Origin: a virus
Virus record (IMG/VR): IMGVR_UViG_3300027971_000071
Coordinates: 1 to 48,395 of that record
Length of the DNA: 48,395 nt
Strand: one strand, 5' to 3'
In this document: one piece after another, positions 31,188 through 39,280 of the stretch
How positions within the stretch are numbered: position 1 is the first letter of the stretch
Layout: each line of letters begins with the position of its first letter
Program-made: the position numbers and the translations under genes
The notes under the pieces: generated by a model
What the model saw: the letters and a program-made list of their open reading frames with translations, nothing else
Told to the model about the DNA's origin: nothing
Databases searched by the model: none

Positions 31188-31280
31188 ATTTCAAAACTTC
31201 AAAACCCTCCCCTACCCTCTCACCACCCCAACCTACACTCCCTTCCAACCCATCCATCCCTTCACACCTACTCTCACTCC
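31188..31280 (+). promoter_or_regulatory. 93-base G-free C/T/A tract (rut-like)
   Basis: C-rich and wholly G-free on the plus strand, as in Rho-utilisation sites. It follows the rightward small-gene set, so it could clean up read-through from the terminator at 30645. It could instead be an unwinding or origin tract. Confidence 0.4.
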
Positions 31281-31296
31281 GCTATCCTCTAGGGAG

Positions 31297-31311
31297 GTAA
31301 AACGGTTTTAC
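31297..31311. promoter_or_regulatory. Operator-like dyad
   Basis: GTAAAAC-G-GTTTTAC, 7-bp arms; shares the core AAACGGTTT with the dyad at 25523-25539. Confidence 0.4.
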
Positions 31312-31384
31312 TTTTGAAATCTGAAAAACTCATCTCGGTATAGAAACTCAAAACTATTTCTATGGACATCCTTGTCCATATTTA

Positions 31385-31552
31385 TCACTTCAGTTTTTCG
31401 AGTTCTTGGATGTGCATCAGGAGTTTGGCAATTGCACAGGACTGATGTCCGCTGGTCAGATGACAGTTTTCCCAATGGGTCCTTGGTAACTTATCGATCC
31501 ACTTCGCCTCGATAGCAGCGATGTCTGTGCTTGACAGTAGTCTGTTATTCAT
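31385..31552 (-). CDS. Small hypothetical protein
   Basis: 55 residues, MNNRLLSSTDIAAIEAKWID then a Cys/His segment (WENCHLTSGHQSC). ATG overlaps the TGA of the upstream gene, so I reject a longer frame to 31657. A 7-bp hairpin follows the stop. Confidence 0.55.
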   Translation of the reverse strand: MNNRLLSSTDIAAIEAKWIDKLPRTHWENCHLTSGHQSCAIAKLLMHIQELEKLK

Positions 31553-31725
31553 GTGTTCTCGCATGGCCCTTTGTCCTGTAAGCCATAGGGGTCTACTGTC
31601 CATTCTTCGAGTGGAGGACACTCGCAGTCGTAGACATGGTCTTGGTGGATATTGCACCAGTAATCCTCACAGCACTCGCAAAGTGTCCATGAGGCTTTCT
31701 TGATTTGGGTTATTGGCTCAGACAA
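31549..31725 (-). CDS. Cys/His-rich small protein (TTG start)
   Basis: 58 residues starting at TTG 31725 with AGGAG six bases before it, overlapping the upstream stop. Sequence has LCECCEDYWCNIHQDHVYDC, ECPPLEEW and TVDPYG: a C-x-C-C ... C-x-x-H ... C-x-C pattern that looks like a small zinc-binding fold and resembles small phage proteins with the DYWC-x-x-H and CPCPP-x-x-EW-x-VDPY motifs. No ATG is available, which is why the gene is easily missed. Function unknown. Confidence 0.65.
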   Translation of the reverse strand: MSEPITQIKKASWTLCECCEDYWCNIHQDHVYDCECPPLEEWTVDPYGLQDKGPCENT

Positions 31726-32068
31726 GTTCGACTCCTGTCGGGCCTATTGGGAATAAGACTTCCCAGTAGTCTGACATGGAAAAATCTATGGTGTGTATGT
31801 CCCACTTTAGTTGACCATTAACCGGAGATTCACAAGACAAGAACTGGTTTGCCAAAGAGATATATTCGAAATCACCTTCAAGCAGTCGTCTTCGGATGAC
31901 ATAGCCAAGAGCCAGAGCGTGTAACACTTTGGCAATGCTAGGATTCTTAAGCAAAACCACATATTTTGGTTTTGGTTTTGGATTGGGTTTTGCCTTCTTC
32001 TTTTGTTTCTTGTCAATGTCCTTGTGTACCTTTTTCACCTTGGCCGTAACAACTTTCTTTTTCTTCAT
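31718..32068 (-). CDS. Hypothetical protein with Lys/Pro-rich N-terminus
   Basis: 116 residues. First 35 residues are basic (KKQKKKAKPNPKPKPK), then a small folded domain. GAGGAGG six bases before ATG 32068. The basic arm may bind nucleic acid. No family is recognised. Confidence 0.55.
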   Translation of the reverse strand: MKKKKVVTAKVKKVHKDIDKKQKKKAKPNPKPKPKYVVLLKNPSIAKVLHALALGYVIRRRLLEGDFEYISLANQFLSCESPVNGQLKWDIHTIDFSMSDYWEVLFPIGPTGVELV

Positions 32069-32069
32069 G

Positions 32070-32288
32070 TCAAACCTCCTCATCTTTCAGTTCAAGACCT
32101 GCAATAAGTAACCTGGCGGACAGTTCCAGGATTTCAGTTTTGGTCATACTGAATTCCAGTGTTTTTTCCATGCCTAATAGCTGGTCATACTTGGATTCTG
32201 CTATTAGCAAAATTTGGTTAGCCTCTTGTTTAAAGACGGACTCGATAGAGCCGCAAGGCATCTTCATTACAAAGTCTACTGGGTTCAT
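32070..32288 (-). CDS. Small hypothetical protein
   Basis: 72 residues from ATG 32288 (GGAG five bases upstream). Mostly helical (MTKTEILELSARLLIAGLEL). First of four genes in a short leftward operon behind an extended -10 promoter. No family is recognised. Confidence 0.55.
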   Translation of the reverse strand: MNPVDFVMKMPCGSIESVFKQEANQILLIAESKYDQLLGMEKTLEFSMTKTEILELSARLLIAGLELKDEEV

Positions 32289-32318
32289 TGATTCTCCGTT
32301 CCTAGGTGCAACACAGGC

Positions 32319-32327
32319 ATTGTAGCA
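32319..32327 (-). promoter_or_regulatory. Leftward extended -10 promoter
   Basis: Minus strand TGCTACAAT; resembles TGCTATAGT at 14799-14807. No clear -35. Drives the four-gene operon 32288 to 31385. Confidence 0.5.
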
Positions 32328-32400
32328 TAGGAGATGGCTTTCCTCAGCGAAAATCAAAGACATCGTCAACGCCCAGACAAACTTTATTTCGTTTCCTGCT

Positions 32401-32417
32401 AAGGCTTTACAAGCCTT
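32401..32417. promoter_or_regulatory. Perfect dyad, operator-like
   Basis: AAGGCTT-TAC-AAGCCTT between the leftward promoter and the twin element. Possible regulator site. Confidence 0.35.
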
Positions 32418-32479
32418 ACAAAAATGTAATGAGGACAGATTAGCATTTTCAGACTTACATTACATTGTAAAAAACAGTT

Positions 32480-32581
32480 GTCTAGGAGCTTGCGACGACG
32501 ACAAGTCATACAACATCGCCTACGGCGATGAGTGACGAAGTAAATCGAGGTCATCCGAGATTTACTGAGGAACCCTTTAGT
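32480..32581 (+). repeat. Twin structured element, right copy (102 bases)
   Basis: Plus-strand partner of 25616-25717, here directly upstream of the gene at 32614. Hairpin CATCGCC-TAC-GGCGATG, then GTGACGA, then the 8-bp stem AGTAAATC/GATTTACT with the conserved loop GAGGTCATCCGA, then GAGGAACC. A short hairpin at 32455-32470 (TTACA/TGTAA) precedes it, as in the left copy. Stop of the element lies 32 bases before the ATG, so it would be in the mRNA leader. Confidence 0.7.
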
Positions 32582-32613
32582 TGTCCTTAGATTGATTCTC
32601 GAAGGAAAGTGAC

Positions 32614-33261
32614 ATGCCGAGGAAAAGAAAACTTTCTCCGAAACTTGTTCCTGGAAAGGATCCAAAACAATTGGCCCAGATCATGGCCATTAAATCCAGA
32701 TCGTTTGGCAAAAACAAGTTGGAGTATATTCCAGCGACATATGAGAGCCAAGGCCTGATCGGCCTGCGCAAATATGCGGATAACTGGTATGGTCGTTACC
32801 AGAAGAATCAGAATGTGGCCAATGTTTGGCGATACAAGAAAGATTTCATGGTTTGGTATTCCAAGAATCCAAGACCAGGGAATTGCCATCTTGTGCTGTG
32901 TGACCCGTCCAAGAAAGCTTCGCCGGACAATGTGAAATATGTCAGCGAGGAATTTTCGGAGATGAGGCGAGGGGTTCGAAGGATAGGGTCCATCTATTTC
33001 TTCGTTCAATACGATCCTGGCTTTGTTGGGTTGCCAGGTCAATGGCGTGGACGAGTACGGATCAGCGGACAGTACGCAGAGAAACCGTATTATGTGTATC
33101 GTGAGTTTGATTCTGAGAAACTGGCTGCAAGGTGGGCGGATTGGGTGCTGGAAAAGAAGTATGGCATCTATGCTGTATTCAATCGGGATATTGACCCAAG
33201 TCTTGGCCGTCAGGACTTTGATGACATACCGTTGGAACTATACGGGGGATATGACTCATGA
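32614..33261 (+). CDS. Hypothetical protein, possible AP2-like DNA-binding fold
   Basis: 215 residues, very basic N-terminus (MPRKRKLSPKLVPGKD). The part GQWRGRVRISGQYAEKPYYV then YREFDSEKLAARWADWVLEK resembles the beta-beta-beta-alpha shape of AP2 domains, though the match is weak. GAAGGAAAG precedes the ATG. It opens the rightward operon behind the twin element. It overlaps the next gene as ATGA. DNA binding is inferred. Confidence 0.5.
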   Translation: MPRKRKLSPKLVPGKDPKQLAQIMAIKSRSFGKNKLEYIPATYESQGLIGLRKYADNWYGRYQKNQNVANVWRYKKDFMVWYSKNPRPGNCHLVLCDPSKKASPDNVKYVSEEFSEMRRGVRRIGSIYFFVQYDPGFVGLPGQWRGRVRISGQYAEKPYYVYREFDSEKLAARWADWVLEKKYGIYAVFNRDIDPSLGRQDFDDIPLELYGGYDS

Positions 33262-33917
33262 CATTGACCGGTCAGTCCCTGAAAGAGCGTCTGACTGAGA
33301 TATTAGGAAAAGAGTATTTTCATGGAGTCTTAGGTGATAACACGGTAGAGGCGAATCTTGAATTTTCGTACATTGCCAAACGAAAACTGGCAGAGAACAA
33401 GAATGCTGACTGGTATTGTGGATTTTTCTTTATAAAAGAAGATGAGGATGACTTAGACATTCCACTGTTTACAGGTTTGGCTTGTCGATCATCTTCAAAG
33501 ATGTCGAAATCTGAGGTAATGACCATTATTGTGGATATGCATAGGAAGACCATGAACAGGTTACATTCCTATGGGATTGAAGGATGTTGGAATGGCAAAA
33601 TAGATAGTCCTATTTTTCTGGACTACCAGCTTGATATGGAAGCGTCCATTTACGAAAAAGACACTAAGAAGTTTCAATCCTGGTACTCTAAAGCTTTGTA
33701 TGACAATGGAATAGAAGAAGGCGAAGACGATACTGTCAGTAAATTATATGTGGATTTCTTACAAAAGTGTGCGCTTAGTGGAATGGATCCGTGGATGATT
33801 GACTTTGAGAATATTTGCAAAAAATACGGCGTGAATTTTGAGGAGCCAATAAGTGAATTGTTTATTCGCCGTTTGATTCTGGATGTGGATTCGAGGAGGA
33901 AGTCACATGAAGGATGA
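33258..33917 (+). CDS. Hypothetical protein upstream of terminase
   Basis: 219 residues, acidic (FFIKEDEDDLDIPLF). No family is recognised. ATG overlaps the previous stop; its stop overlaps the terminase small subunit gene. Confidence 0.6.
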   Translation: MTLTGQSLKERLTEILGKEYFHGVLGDNTVEANLEFSYIAKRKLAENKNADWYCGFFFIKEDEDDLDIPLFTGLACRSSSKMSKSEVMTIIVDMHRKTMNRLHSYGIEGCWNGKIDSPIFLDYQLDMEASIYEKDTKKFQSWYSKALYDNGIEEGEDDTVSKLYVDFLQKCALSGMDPWMIDFENICKKYGVNFEEPISELFIRRLILDVDSRRKSHEG

Positions 33918-34386
33918 GCATCTTCCTCAGCGTGGTCGTCGTCTTGGGTACAATGAGGTTGTATCCACTTTGAAAGCTTGTAATGGATCTGTTCCTAAAG
34001 CATCTGAGGCATTGGGTGTTTCGTTATGGAGATTGTCACGATTCATTGCTGTGCGTCCTAAATTGAAAGAATTGGTCAACAAGCTGCGGAATATGATTGT
34101 GGATGTGGCTGAAGGCCATTTCACGGATGCGGTTGTCAGCGGTACGCCATGGGCGGTTAAATTGGCATTGCAAACCTTGGGTAAAGACCGAGGGTATACG
34201 CCAAGGACTGAGATTAATCACAAATTGACCCATGAAACCGATCCAACCAAAATGAGTGATGAACAATTGAATGGACTTGTGGAAGAAAGGGCTAAGAAAT
34301 TGCGTCTGGACTCAAAAAAGACTGTGATACGGATTGACGACGCAGTAGTTATAAAACCCATTGAGGATACTGCAAACAATGTCTGA
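33907..34386 (+). CDS. Terminase small subunit-like protein
   Basis: 159 residues from ATG 33907 with GAGGAGG upstream. N-terminal helix-turn-helix (ACNGSVPKASEALGVSLWRL), a central helical part and ALQTLGKDRGYTPRTE as in many phage small terminases. Would bind packaging sites on DNA and recruit the large subunit, whose gene overlaps. Identity rests on HTH plus position. Confidence 0.7.
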   Translation: MKDEHLPQRGRRLGYNEVVSTLKACNGSVPKASEALGVSLWRLSRFIAVRPKLKELVNKLRNMIVDVAEGHFTDAVVSGTPWAVKLALQTLGKDRGYTPRTEINHKLTHETDPTKMSDEQLNGLVEERAKKLRLDSKKTVIRIDDAVVIKPIEDTANNV

Positions 34387-35872
34387 ATTGGACCAGATGG
34401 TCGAAGAATTGGCCAAAAGAAAGAATGCCAGAACAAGTTTTAGGCATTTTTGCGAGTTTGTGTTTCCACAGTTTTCGTGTAACTGGCATCATCAGTTAAT
34501 TATCGACAAAATTGAACGAATGTTTCTTCCGGAGGATCATCCGGATGCACTTCGTCGGTTATGTGTATCCATGCCTCCACGGTTTGGAAAATCTGAACTT
34601 ATTTCAAGGCTCCTTCCTTCTTACATTCTGGGTGTAGACCGTGACGACAAGGTGATGGCCTGCTCTTACTCCAGCGAATTGACAGGCCGTATCAATCGGG
34701 ATGTTCAGCGGTATATGTGCAGTGAGCCTTACAAGCTGCTTTTTCCGAATTCCAGACTTCCTGAAGGACAAGGCGGTCGAGGATCTGTGTCAGAAAGTTA
34801 TACCAGAACTTCGGACTTGTTTGAATTGGTAGGGGCTAAAGGGTATTACCGCAGCGCAGGCGTTGGTGGGTCAATTACGGGTATGGGGGCAAGATGGTTG
34901 ATTGTAGACGATCCTATTAGAAATAGACAGGATGCGGACTCGCCTACTGTGCGAGAGAATATTTTGAATTGGTACAAGTCTACTTTCCGTACAAGGGCAG
35001 AAAAAGATGCCCGAATCCTGGTCGTTATGACACGATGGTCTCCGGAAGACCTTGTTGGATCCGTTCTCCAACTACAATCCATGGACAAGACTGCGGATCA
35101 GTTTGAATATCTGTGTTTGCCAGCAATTGCCACTACGGATCGTAATATTGATGATCCTAGGGCTCCTGGTGAGTCGTTATGGCCTGAAAAATACGACATA
35201 GCAGCACTGGAACAGATCAAAACATCGCTAGGAACACGGGAATTTGAGGCTCTTTACCAGCAAAATCCTACTGCGCCAGGTGCTACAGAATGGCCTCAAG
35301 ACCTGTTTGGAGATGATATTTGGTGGGATAAACCATGGCCAAAACGAGAAGAATTGAAAGAAATTGTCATGGCAATCGACCCATCCAAAGGGGTTGAGAG
35401 CAAAAATGGTGACTATTGTGCGATTATCATTGCGGGTAGATTGCAAGACAACAGTGTTTTGATCAATCCGTTGATTGCAAGAATGTCGTCTGAAGCTATT
35501 GTCGACAATGTGTTAGAATTGTACCAGAAATATAGGCCTCAGTTGGTAACATGTGAAACAAACAGTTTCCAACACTTGCTTGTTCAGAACCTGGTAAAGA
35601 AAAGTGATCTTATGGGATTACGAATTATGACCCAAGGTGTTCATAATCACATAAAGAAGGAAGTTCGTATACGCAGACTTGGACCGTTTCTGGAACAGAA
35701 GCGATTCCGTATAATGAAAAATCCGTACGGGCAGTTGTTGCTGGATCAGATTCGTCTGTTCCCATCAGCGAAGTATGACGACGGACCAGATGCCATGGAG
35801 TTGGCATTTAGAACATTGTTGACGGTAGCAAATGGTAAATTCCGACCTCCAGTAAAAGTTTTGAAAGCATAA
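34379..35872 (+). CDS. terL: Terminase large subunit
   Basis: 497 residues. ATPase: Walker A-like SMPPRFGKSE (K71), Walker B ARWLIVDDP (D177, D178). Nuclease (RNase H fold): D334 in MAIDPSKG, E393 in VTCETNS and D467/D468/D471 in KYDDGPDAMEL. Cuts and pumps DNA into proheads. ATG 34379 overlaps the small subunit stop; upstream ATG 34361 is inside that gene. Confidence 0.95.
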   Translation: MSELDQMVEELAKRKNARTSFRHFCEFVFPQFSCNWHHQLIIDKIERMFLPEDHPDALRRLCVSMPPRFGKSELISRLLPSYILGVDRDDKVMACSYSSELTGRINRDVQRYMCSEPYKLLFPNSRLPEGQGGRGSVSESYTRTSDLFELVGAKGYYRSAGVGGSITGMGARWLIVDDPIRNRQDADSPTVRENILNWYKSTFRTRAEKDARILVVMTRWSPEDLVGSVLQLQSMDKTADQFEYLCLPAIATTDRNIDDPRAPGESLWPEKYDIAALEQIKTSLGTREFEALYQQNPTAPGATEWPQDLFGDDIWWDKPWPKREELKEIVMAIDPSKGVESKNGDYCAIIIAGRLQDNSVLINPLIARMSSEAIVDNVLELYQKYRPQLVTCETNSFQHLLVQNLVKKSDLMGLRIMTQGVHNHIKKEVRIRRLGPFLEQKRFRIMKNPYGQLLLDQIRLFPSAKYDDGPDAMELAFRTLLTVANGKFRPPVKVLKA

Positions 35873-35873
35873 T

Positions 35874-37640
35874 ATGTTTGAAAAAGTCTGGGAAGCATTG
35901 GGTTGGAAAGGAAAGTTGCCACAGAATCCTGGGCACAAAGTTGTGAAGGAGAGCTGGGGGTATCCGTACTACCCCTCGGAGCTTCAAGGCGATGCCTTCA
36001 TGGTGGGGACCAACCAATACAATGCTATTGGTTATGCGTCTTGGGGCATAAACAACCCGATTGACCGTGCGTATGGTGCAGATTATCCATTTGTTCGTAA
36101 TGAGCAGGACTTGGGTAGGATTAGGAATTCCAGTCGGTTTTGTTATCGTACGAACCCAAATGCAAATGGTGTCGTAGAAACTATGATCAGTTATGTCATC
36201 GGAAATGGGTTTATGGCCCATTTCTCTAGCGAAGATGACCCGGAAGGTGCGGCACAATGCCAGGAATTTGTCAATAACTGGTATGAGATTTCAGACTTTG
36301 TCTCGGTTCAAGAAGAGATTTTTAGGCGTAGTCGGTATGACGGTGAAGTATTTGTGCGAATGTTTAATCAGGAAGATGGCAATCTAAAATTGCGGATGGT
36401 GGAGCCTGAGTTAGTAACACAACCAGCAGGCACATCGTTTCCTGAATGGGGATTTGGTATCCAGACGGATCCCTCGGATTCGCAGACTGTGTATGCATAC
36501 AATGTCAAATACAATAATGAGACGGGCACGGCTGTAACTGACAATATTATCAATGCAAAAGATATTGTTCATTTGAAAACAAATGTTACTGCTGCCATGA
36601 AGCGTGGAATTTCCGACTTTACATTTTCTACGCTGGAAATGTTCAATCTCGCATTGAAACTTACAAGGAATGTCGGTGAAGGCTCTGCAATCCAAGCGGC
36701 AATTGCTGCGATTAGAGAGCATGAAGGTGTAACCGCAGACCAAATTGACGATTTCCTGGATACGCAGAAAAGTGGATATCCGTATTCTCAAGGTATCCCA
36801 GGAAATATGCTTCCCAGCGCATTTTCTGGGTATTCTACGGTGACACCTGGTGCTGTATTGGACATGACCAACAACACCAAGTATGTTGAGCCTCCTGGCG
36901 GAAAGAATGTTGGTGCGCATCTGGAAGTTCTTCAAGCTGTGCTTCGTGCTGCTGGCATGAAGTTTTCTGCGCCAGAATGGCTGGTTAGTGGCCGTGCAGA
37001 TTCAATGTCATTCGCTTCGTCGTTGACTGCGGAAAGCCCGTTTTTGCGTTCTGCTGTTCGTATGCAACGAACATACCAGAAATGCTTCAAGCAGATTGTC
37101 ATTCGAGCTTTGGACAACGCTGCTTTAGCGGAATTAGTCCCACTTGATTGGAAAAAAACCATCAAGCTGGAAATTTCGGCTCCATCTATGGAGATCCGAG
37201 ACAAAGGTGCAGAGGCAAGGGCAAATCGGGAATACATGGACATGGGGATCAAGTCCAAGAAGACGATCACCAGCGAAATTGGATTGGATTATGCCAAAGA
37301 ATTGGAAAACAGACGCAGAGAGGCGATAGAAGATCCACATCCTTCATCTGCGATGGAAGGTCAAGTAATTCCTGGAAAACCAGGACAGCCTGCTGAGATT
37401 AAATCTCCAGCCTCTGAATTGGCCCCAGGGGATCCTGAGACAAACACTCCTCAGATCGGAGGATCTGGAGAAGACGATGGTAAAAAAAAACGGAGTAAAT
37501 TAGAAGGTGTCACTTTTGACAAGTCCAAGCAAAAATGGAAAGCGGAAATACACGAAGGATCTGTCACACGACACATAGGATATTTTAGAACTTCAACTCA
37601 GGCACATAATGCCTACCTGAATGTTGCGCCAAAGAAGTAA
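35874..37640 (+). CDS. Portal protein fused to C-terminal AP2-like domain
   Basis: 588 residues. The first 480 form a portal (for example YVIGNGFMAHF, EIFRRSRYDGEVFVRMFNQE, AAIREHEGV, VLQAVLRAAGMKFSAPEWLV). After a Pro/Gly-rich linker, residues 537-588 (KLEGVTFDKSKQKWKAEIHE then HIGYFRTSTQAHNAYL) match the AP2 DNA-binding pattern: G-V-x-x-D-x-x-x-x-K-W-x-A-x-I, then IGYF-x-T-x-x-x-A-x-x-AY. A9 run at 37482-37490 just before it. Forms the DNA entry vertex; the AP2 tail is unusual. Confidence 0.85.
   Translation: MFEKVWEALGWKGKLPQNPGHKVVKESWGYPYYPSELQGDAFMVGTNQYNAIGYASWGINNPIDRAYGADYPFVRNEQDLGRIRNSSRFCYRTNPNANGVVETMISYVIGNGFMAHFSSEDDPEGAAQCQEFVNNWYEISDFVSVQEEIFRRSRYDGEVFVRMFNQEDGNLKLRMVEPELVTQPAGTSFPEWGFGIQTDPSDSQTVYAYNVKYNNETGTAVTDNIINAKDIVHLKTNVTAAMKRGISDFTFSTLEMFNLALKLTRNVGEGSAIQAAIAAIREHEGVTADQIDDFLDTQKSGYPYSQGIPGNMLPSAFSGYSTVTPGAVLDMTNNTKYVEPPGGKNVGAHLEVLQAVLRAAGMKFSAPEWLVSGRADSMSFASSLTAESPFLRSAVRMQRTYQKCFKQIVIRALDNAALAELVPLDWKKTIKLEISAPSMEIRDKGAEARANREYMDMGIKSKKTITSEIGLDYAKELENRRREAIEDPHPSSAMEGQVIPGKPGQPAEIKSPASELAPGDPETNTPQIGGSGEDDGKKKRSKLEGVTFDKSKQKWKAEIHEGSVTRHIGYFRTSTQAHNAYLNVAPKK
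37482..37490 (+). other. A9 homopolymer, possible slippage site
   Basis: Nine A in frame as three AAA codons at the portal/AP2 junction. A -1 slip leads to stop TAA (37496-37498), a +1 slip to stop TAG (37501-37503). Either would yield a portal without the AP2 tail. Confidence 0.45.
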
Positions 37641-37676
37641 GTATAGTACTATGCAAATAAGGAGTATACTGCTAAC

Positions 37677-38729
37677 ATGAACAATTCTAATTTCGATGAA
37701 GTGCAATTCTTAGAGTCTAATGTTTTAAGTCCTCTTATTGTTGATCGGGAATCTGGCATTCTCCGTAATGTTAAAATTCTCGGGTTTGCTTCTAGAAATG
37801 GTCGTCGGTATCTTCCCGAGGCTATGCGTGAAGGCTTTAAACTTTACGAAAATAAAGTTGTAAACAAGAATCATGATAGAGAAAATGGCAATGATCGGGA
37901 CATCGATGACAGGATTGGTCGTATTGTCAATGCTCGTTTCATTGAAGGTGAGGGTATTTTTGGCGATGTAGAATTATTGAAGTCGCACCCGATGTACGAA
38001 AGATTGATGGAATCGGCAGAGAAAATGCCGAACTGCATGGGATTTTCGCACCTGGCGGATTGCGCACGAAAAAGAGTTGGTGGGGTTGACGAAGTTATCA
38101 AAATTAGAAAGGTTTACTCGGTGGATCTTGTGGCAAATCCTGCAACTACAACTTCATTGGCGGAATCAGAAGACAAAAAGTCCGTAAAATCCATGTGCGA
38201 AAAATGCTGCAAAATGGAAAGCATTGCATGTGATTCTACGAAAAAACACAAAGACCGTCTCAAGCTAATTGCGGAAGAGTACGGCATGACAGATACCGAT
38301 GATTCGGACTCTTCGAGTTCGGATACTGGTACGAAAGGATCTGATGGAGATGGGGGATCCTCTATCAAATCTGAATCTATGGATCCCATCCCGTTACAGG
38401 AGTCAGCAGTAATGCCTGATGCCGTGGAACAAATTGAAACTCCCGCAGTCGTTTCTGCTGATGTCCAGCCGATTGCTGAGGGAGTTCAAGTTAAACCTGT
38501 TGGCACACCCCTGAATGAAGTTCAGGAACTATGTGCTGTGGCCGGAATTGTCATGGAATCTACTGTGTTGGAGTCGCTTACTCGGCTCTCCAAAGCAGAA
38601 GTCATTCCTTTGATCCGGCGTGTTGCTTTGGCAGAATCGGTTTCCAAACCGGTTACTTCCATTCCGTCTTCTGCCAGCGTGGCAAGTCGGATTCCTGAAA
38701 AGAATGTTTCTGATTGGCTTAAATCTTAA
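37677..38729 (+). CDS. Prohead protease with scaffold-like C-terminus
   Basis: 350 residues. The protease core (1-165) has VKILGFASRNGRRYLPEAMR, H66 in VVNKNHD and S124 in MGFSHLA, then VDLVANPATT, as in the U9/U35-like prohead proteases. The remainder is acidic and disordered (Asp/Ser-rich 205-230) then helical, suggesting scaffold function. The ribosome site AAGGAG is 12 bases from the ATG, which is long. Confidence 0.85.
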   Translation: MNNSNFDEVQFLESNVLSPLIVDRESGILRNVKILGFASRNGRRYLPEAMREGFKLYENKVVNKNHDRENGNDRDIDDRIGRIVNARFIEGEGIFGDVELLKSHPMYERLMESAEKMPNCMGFSHLADCARKRVGGVDEVIKIRKVYSVDLVANPATTTSLAESEDKKSVKSMCEKCCKMESIACDSTKKHKDRLKLIAEEYGMTDTDDSDSSSSDTGTKGSDGDGGSSIKSESMDPIPLQESAVMPDAVEQIETPAVVSADVQPIAEGVQVKPVGTPLNEVQELCAVAGIVMESTVLESLTRLSKAEVIPLIRRVALAESVSKPVTSIPSSASVASRIPEKNVSDWLKS

Positions 38730-38740
38730 GGAGTAGATGA

Positions 38741-39256
38741 ATGGGTGCTACTTTTAATGGTGGACGGTTTGTCCTTCCCCCTGATGTTTATGAAACCGTG
38801 AATATGCCTTCGGTGGCATCTACGGTAATTTCTGTCGGCGATCTCTTGGTCCTCAATGCTGCTACTGGTAAAGTTGAGCCTGTGTCCAAGGGTACGACTA
38901 ACTACTCGGATACTGTAGCAAACATTGGTGGTGCGTTCGTAGGTATTGCGCTTCAAGGTAAACTTGCTGCGGATACTTCGGATGGTACTCCAGGGTATCC
39001 TACCGGAACTGATGGCATTAATATTGCCCTTAGTGGTATCTACTCAGCTCAAGTAACTGGGGCTGCGTCTGCAATTGGATCAACTGTTGTCGGTGTTGTC
39101 GGTGCAACCGGTGACAACACTGTGGCTATTGGCAGCACTGCGGGATCAATTATTGGTCAGCTTCTCCAGCCCAAAGTTGGGTCTGGTACGGAAACTCTCC
39201 GTGTACGCCTTGTTGGCAAGCTATCTGCTCTTCGTGCTGCTGACTCCATTCCTTAA
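38741..39256 (+). CDS. Head decoration-type protein
   Basis: 171 residues, Gly/Ala/Val/Thr-rich beta protein with few charges. Lies between protease and capsid, the usual place of decoration or cement proteins. AAGGAG upstream. Assigned by place and composition. Confidence 0.6.
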   Translation: MGATFNGGRFVLPPDVYETVNMPSVASTVISVGDLLVLNAATGKVEPVSKGTTNYSDTVANIGGAFVGIALQGKLAADTSDGTPGYPTGTDGINIALSGIYSAQVTGAASAIGSTVVGVVGATGDNTVAIGSTAGSIIGQLLQPKVGSGTETLRVRLVGKLSALRAADSIP

Positions 39257-39280
39257 TTAAACTAAACCAGGAGAATCGGA

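Larger units (their letters stand above)
30673..31384. other. Long non-coding region, possible origin or Rho-dependent termination zone
   Basis: No credible gene: reading frames on both strands are Arg/Pro/Ser-rich shadows. The left part is GC-rich with purine runs (30736-30778) and CCGGACA-type repeats (30951-31010). From 31188 to 31280 the plus strand has no G at all. Dyads at 31297-31311, 31340-31363 and 31362-31379 follow. Confidence 0.5.
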
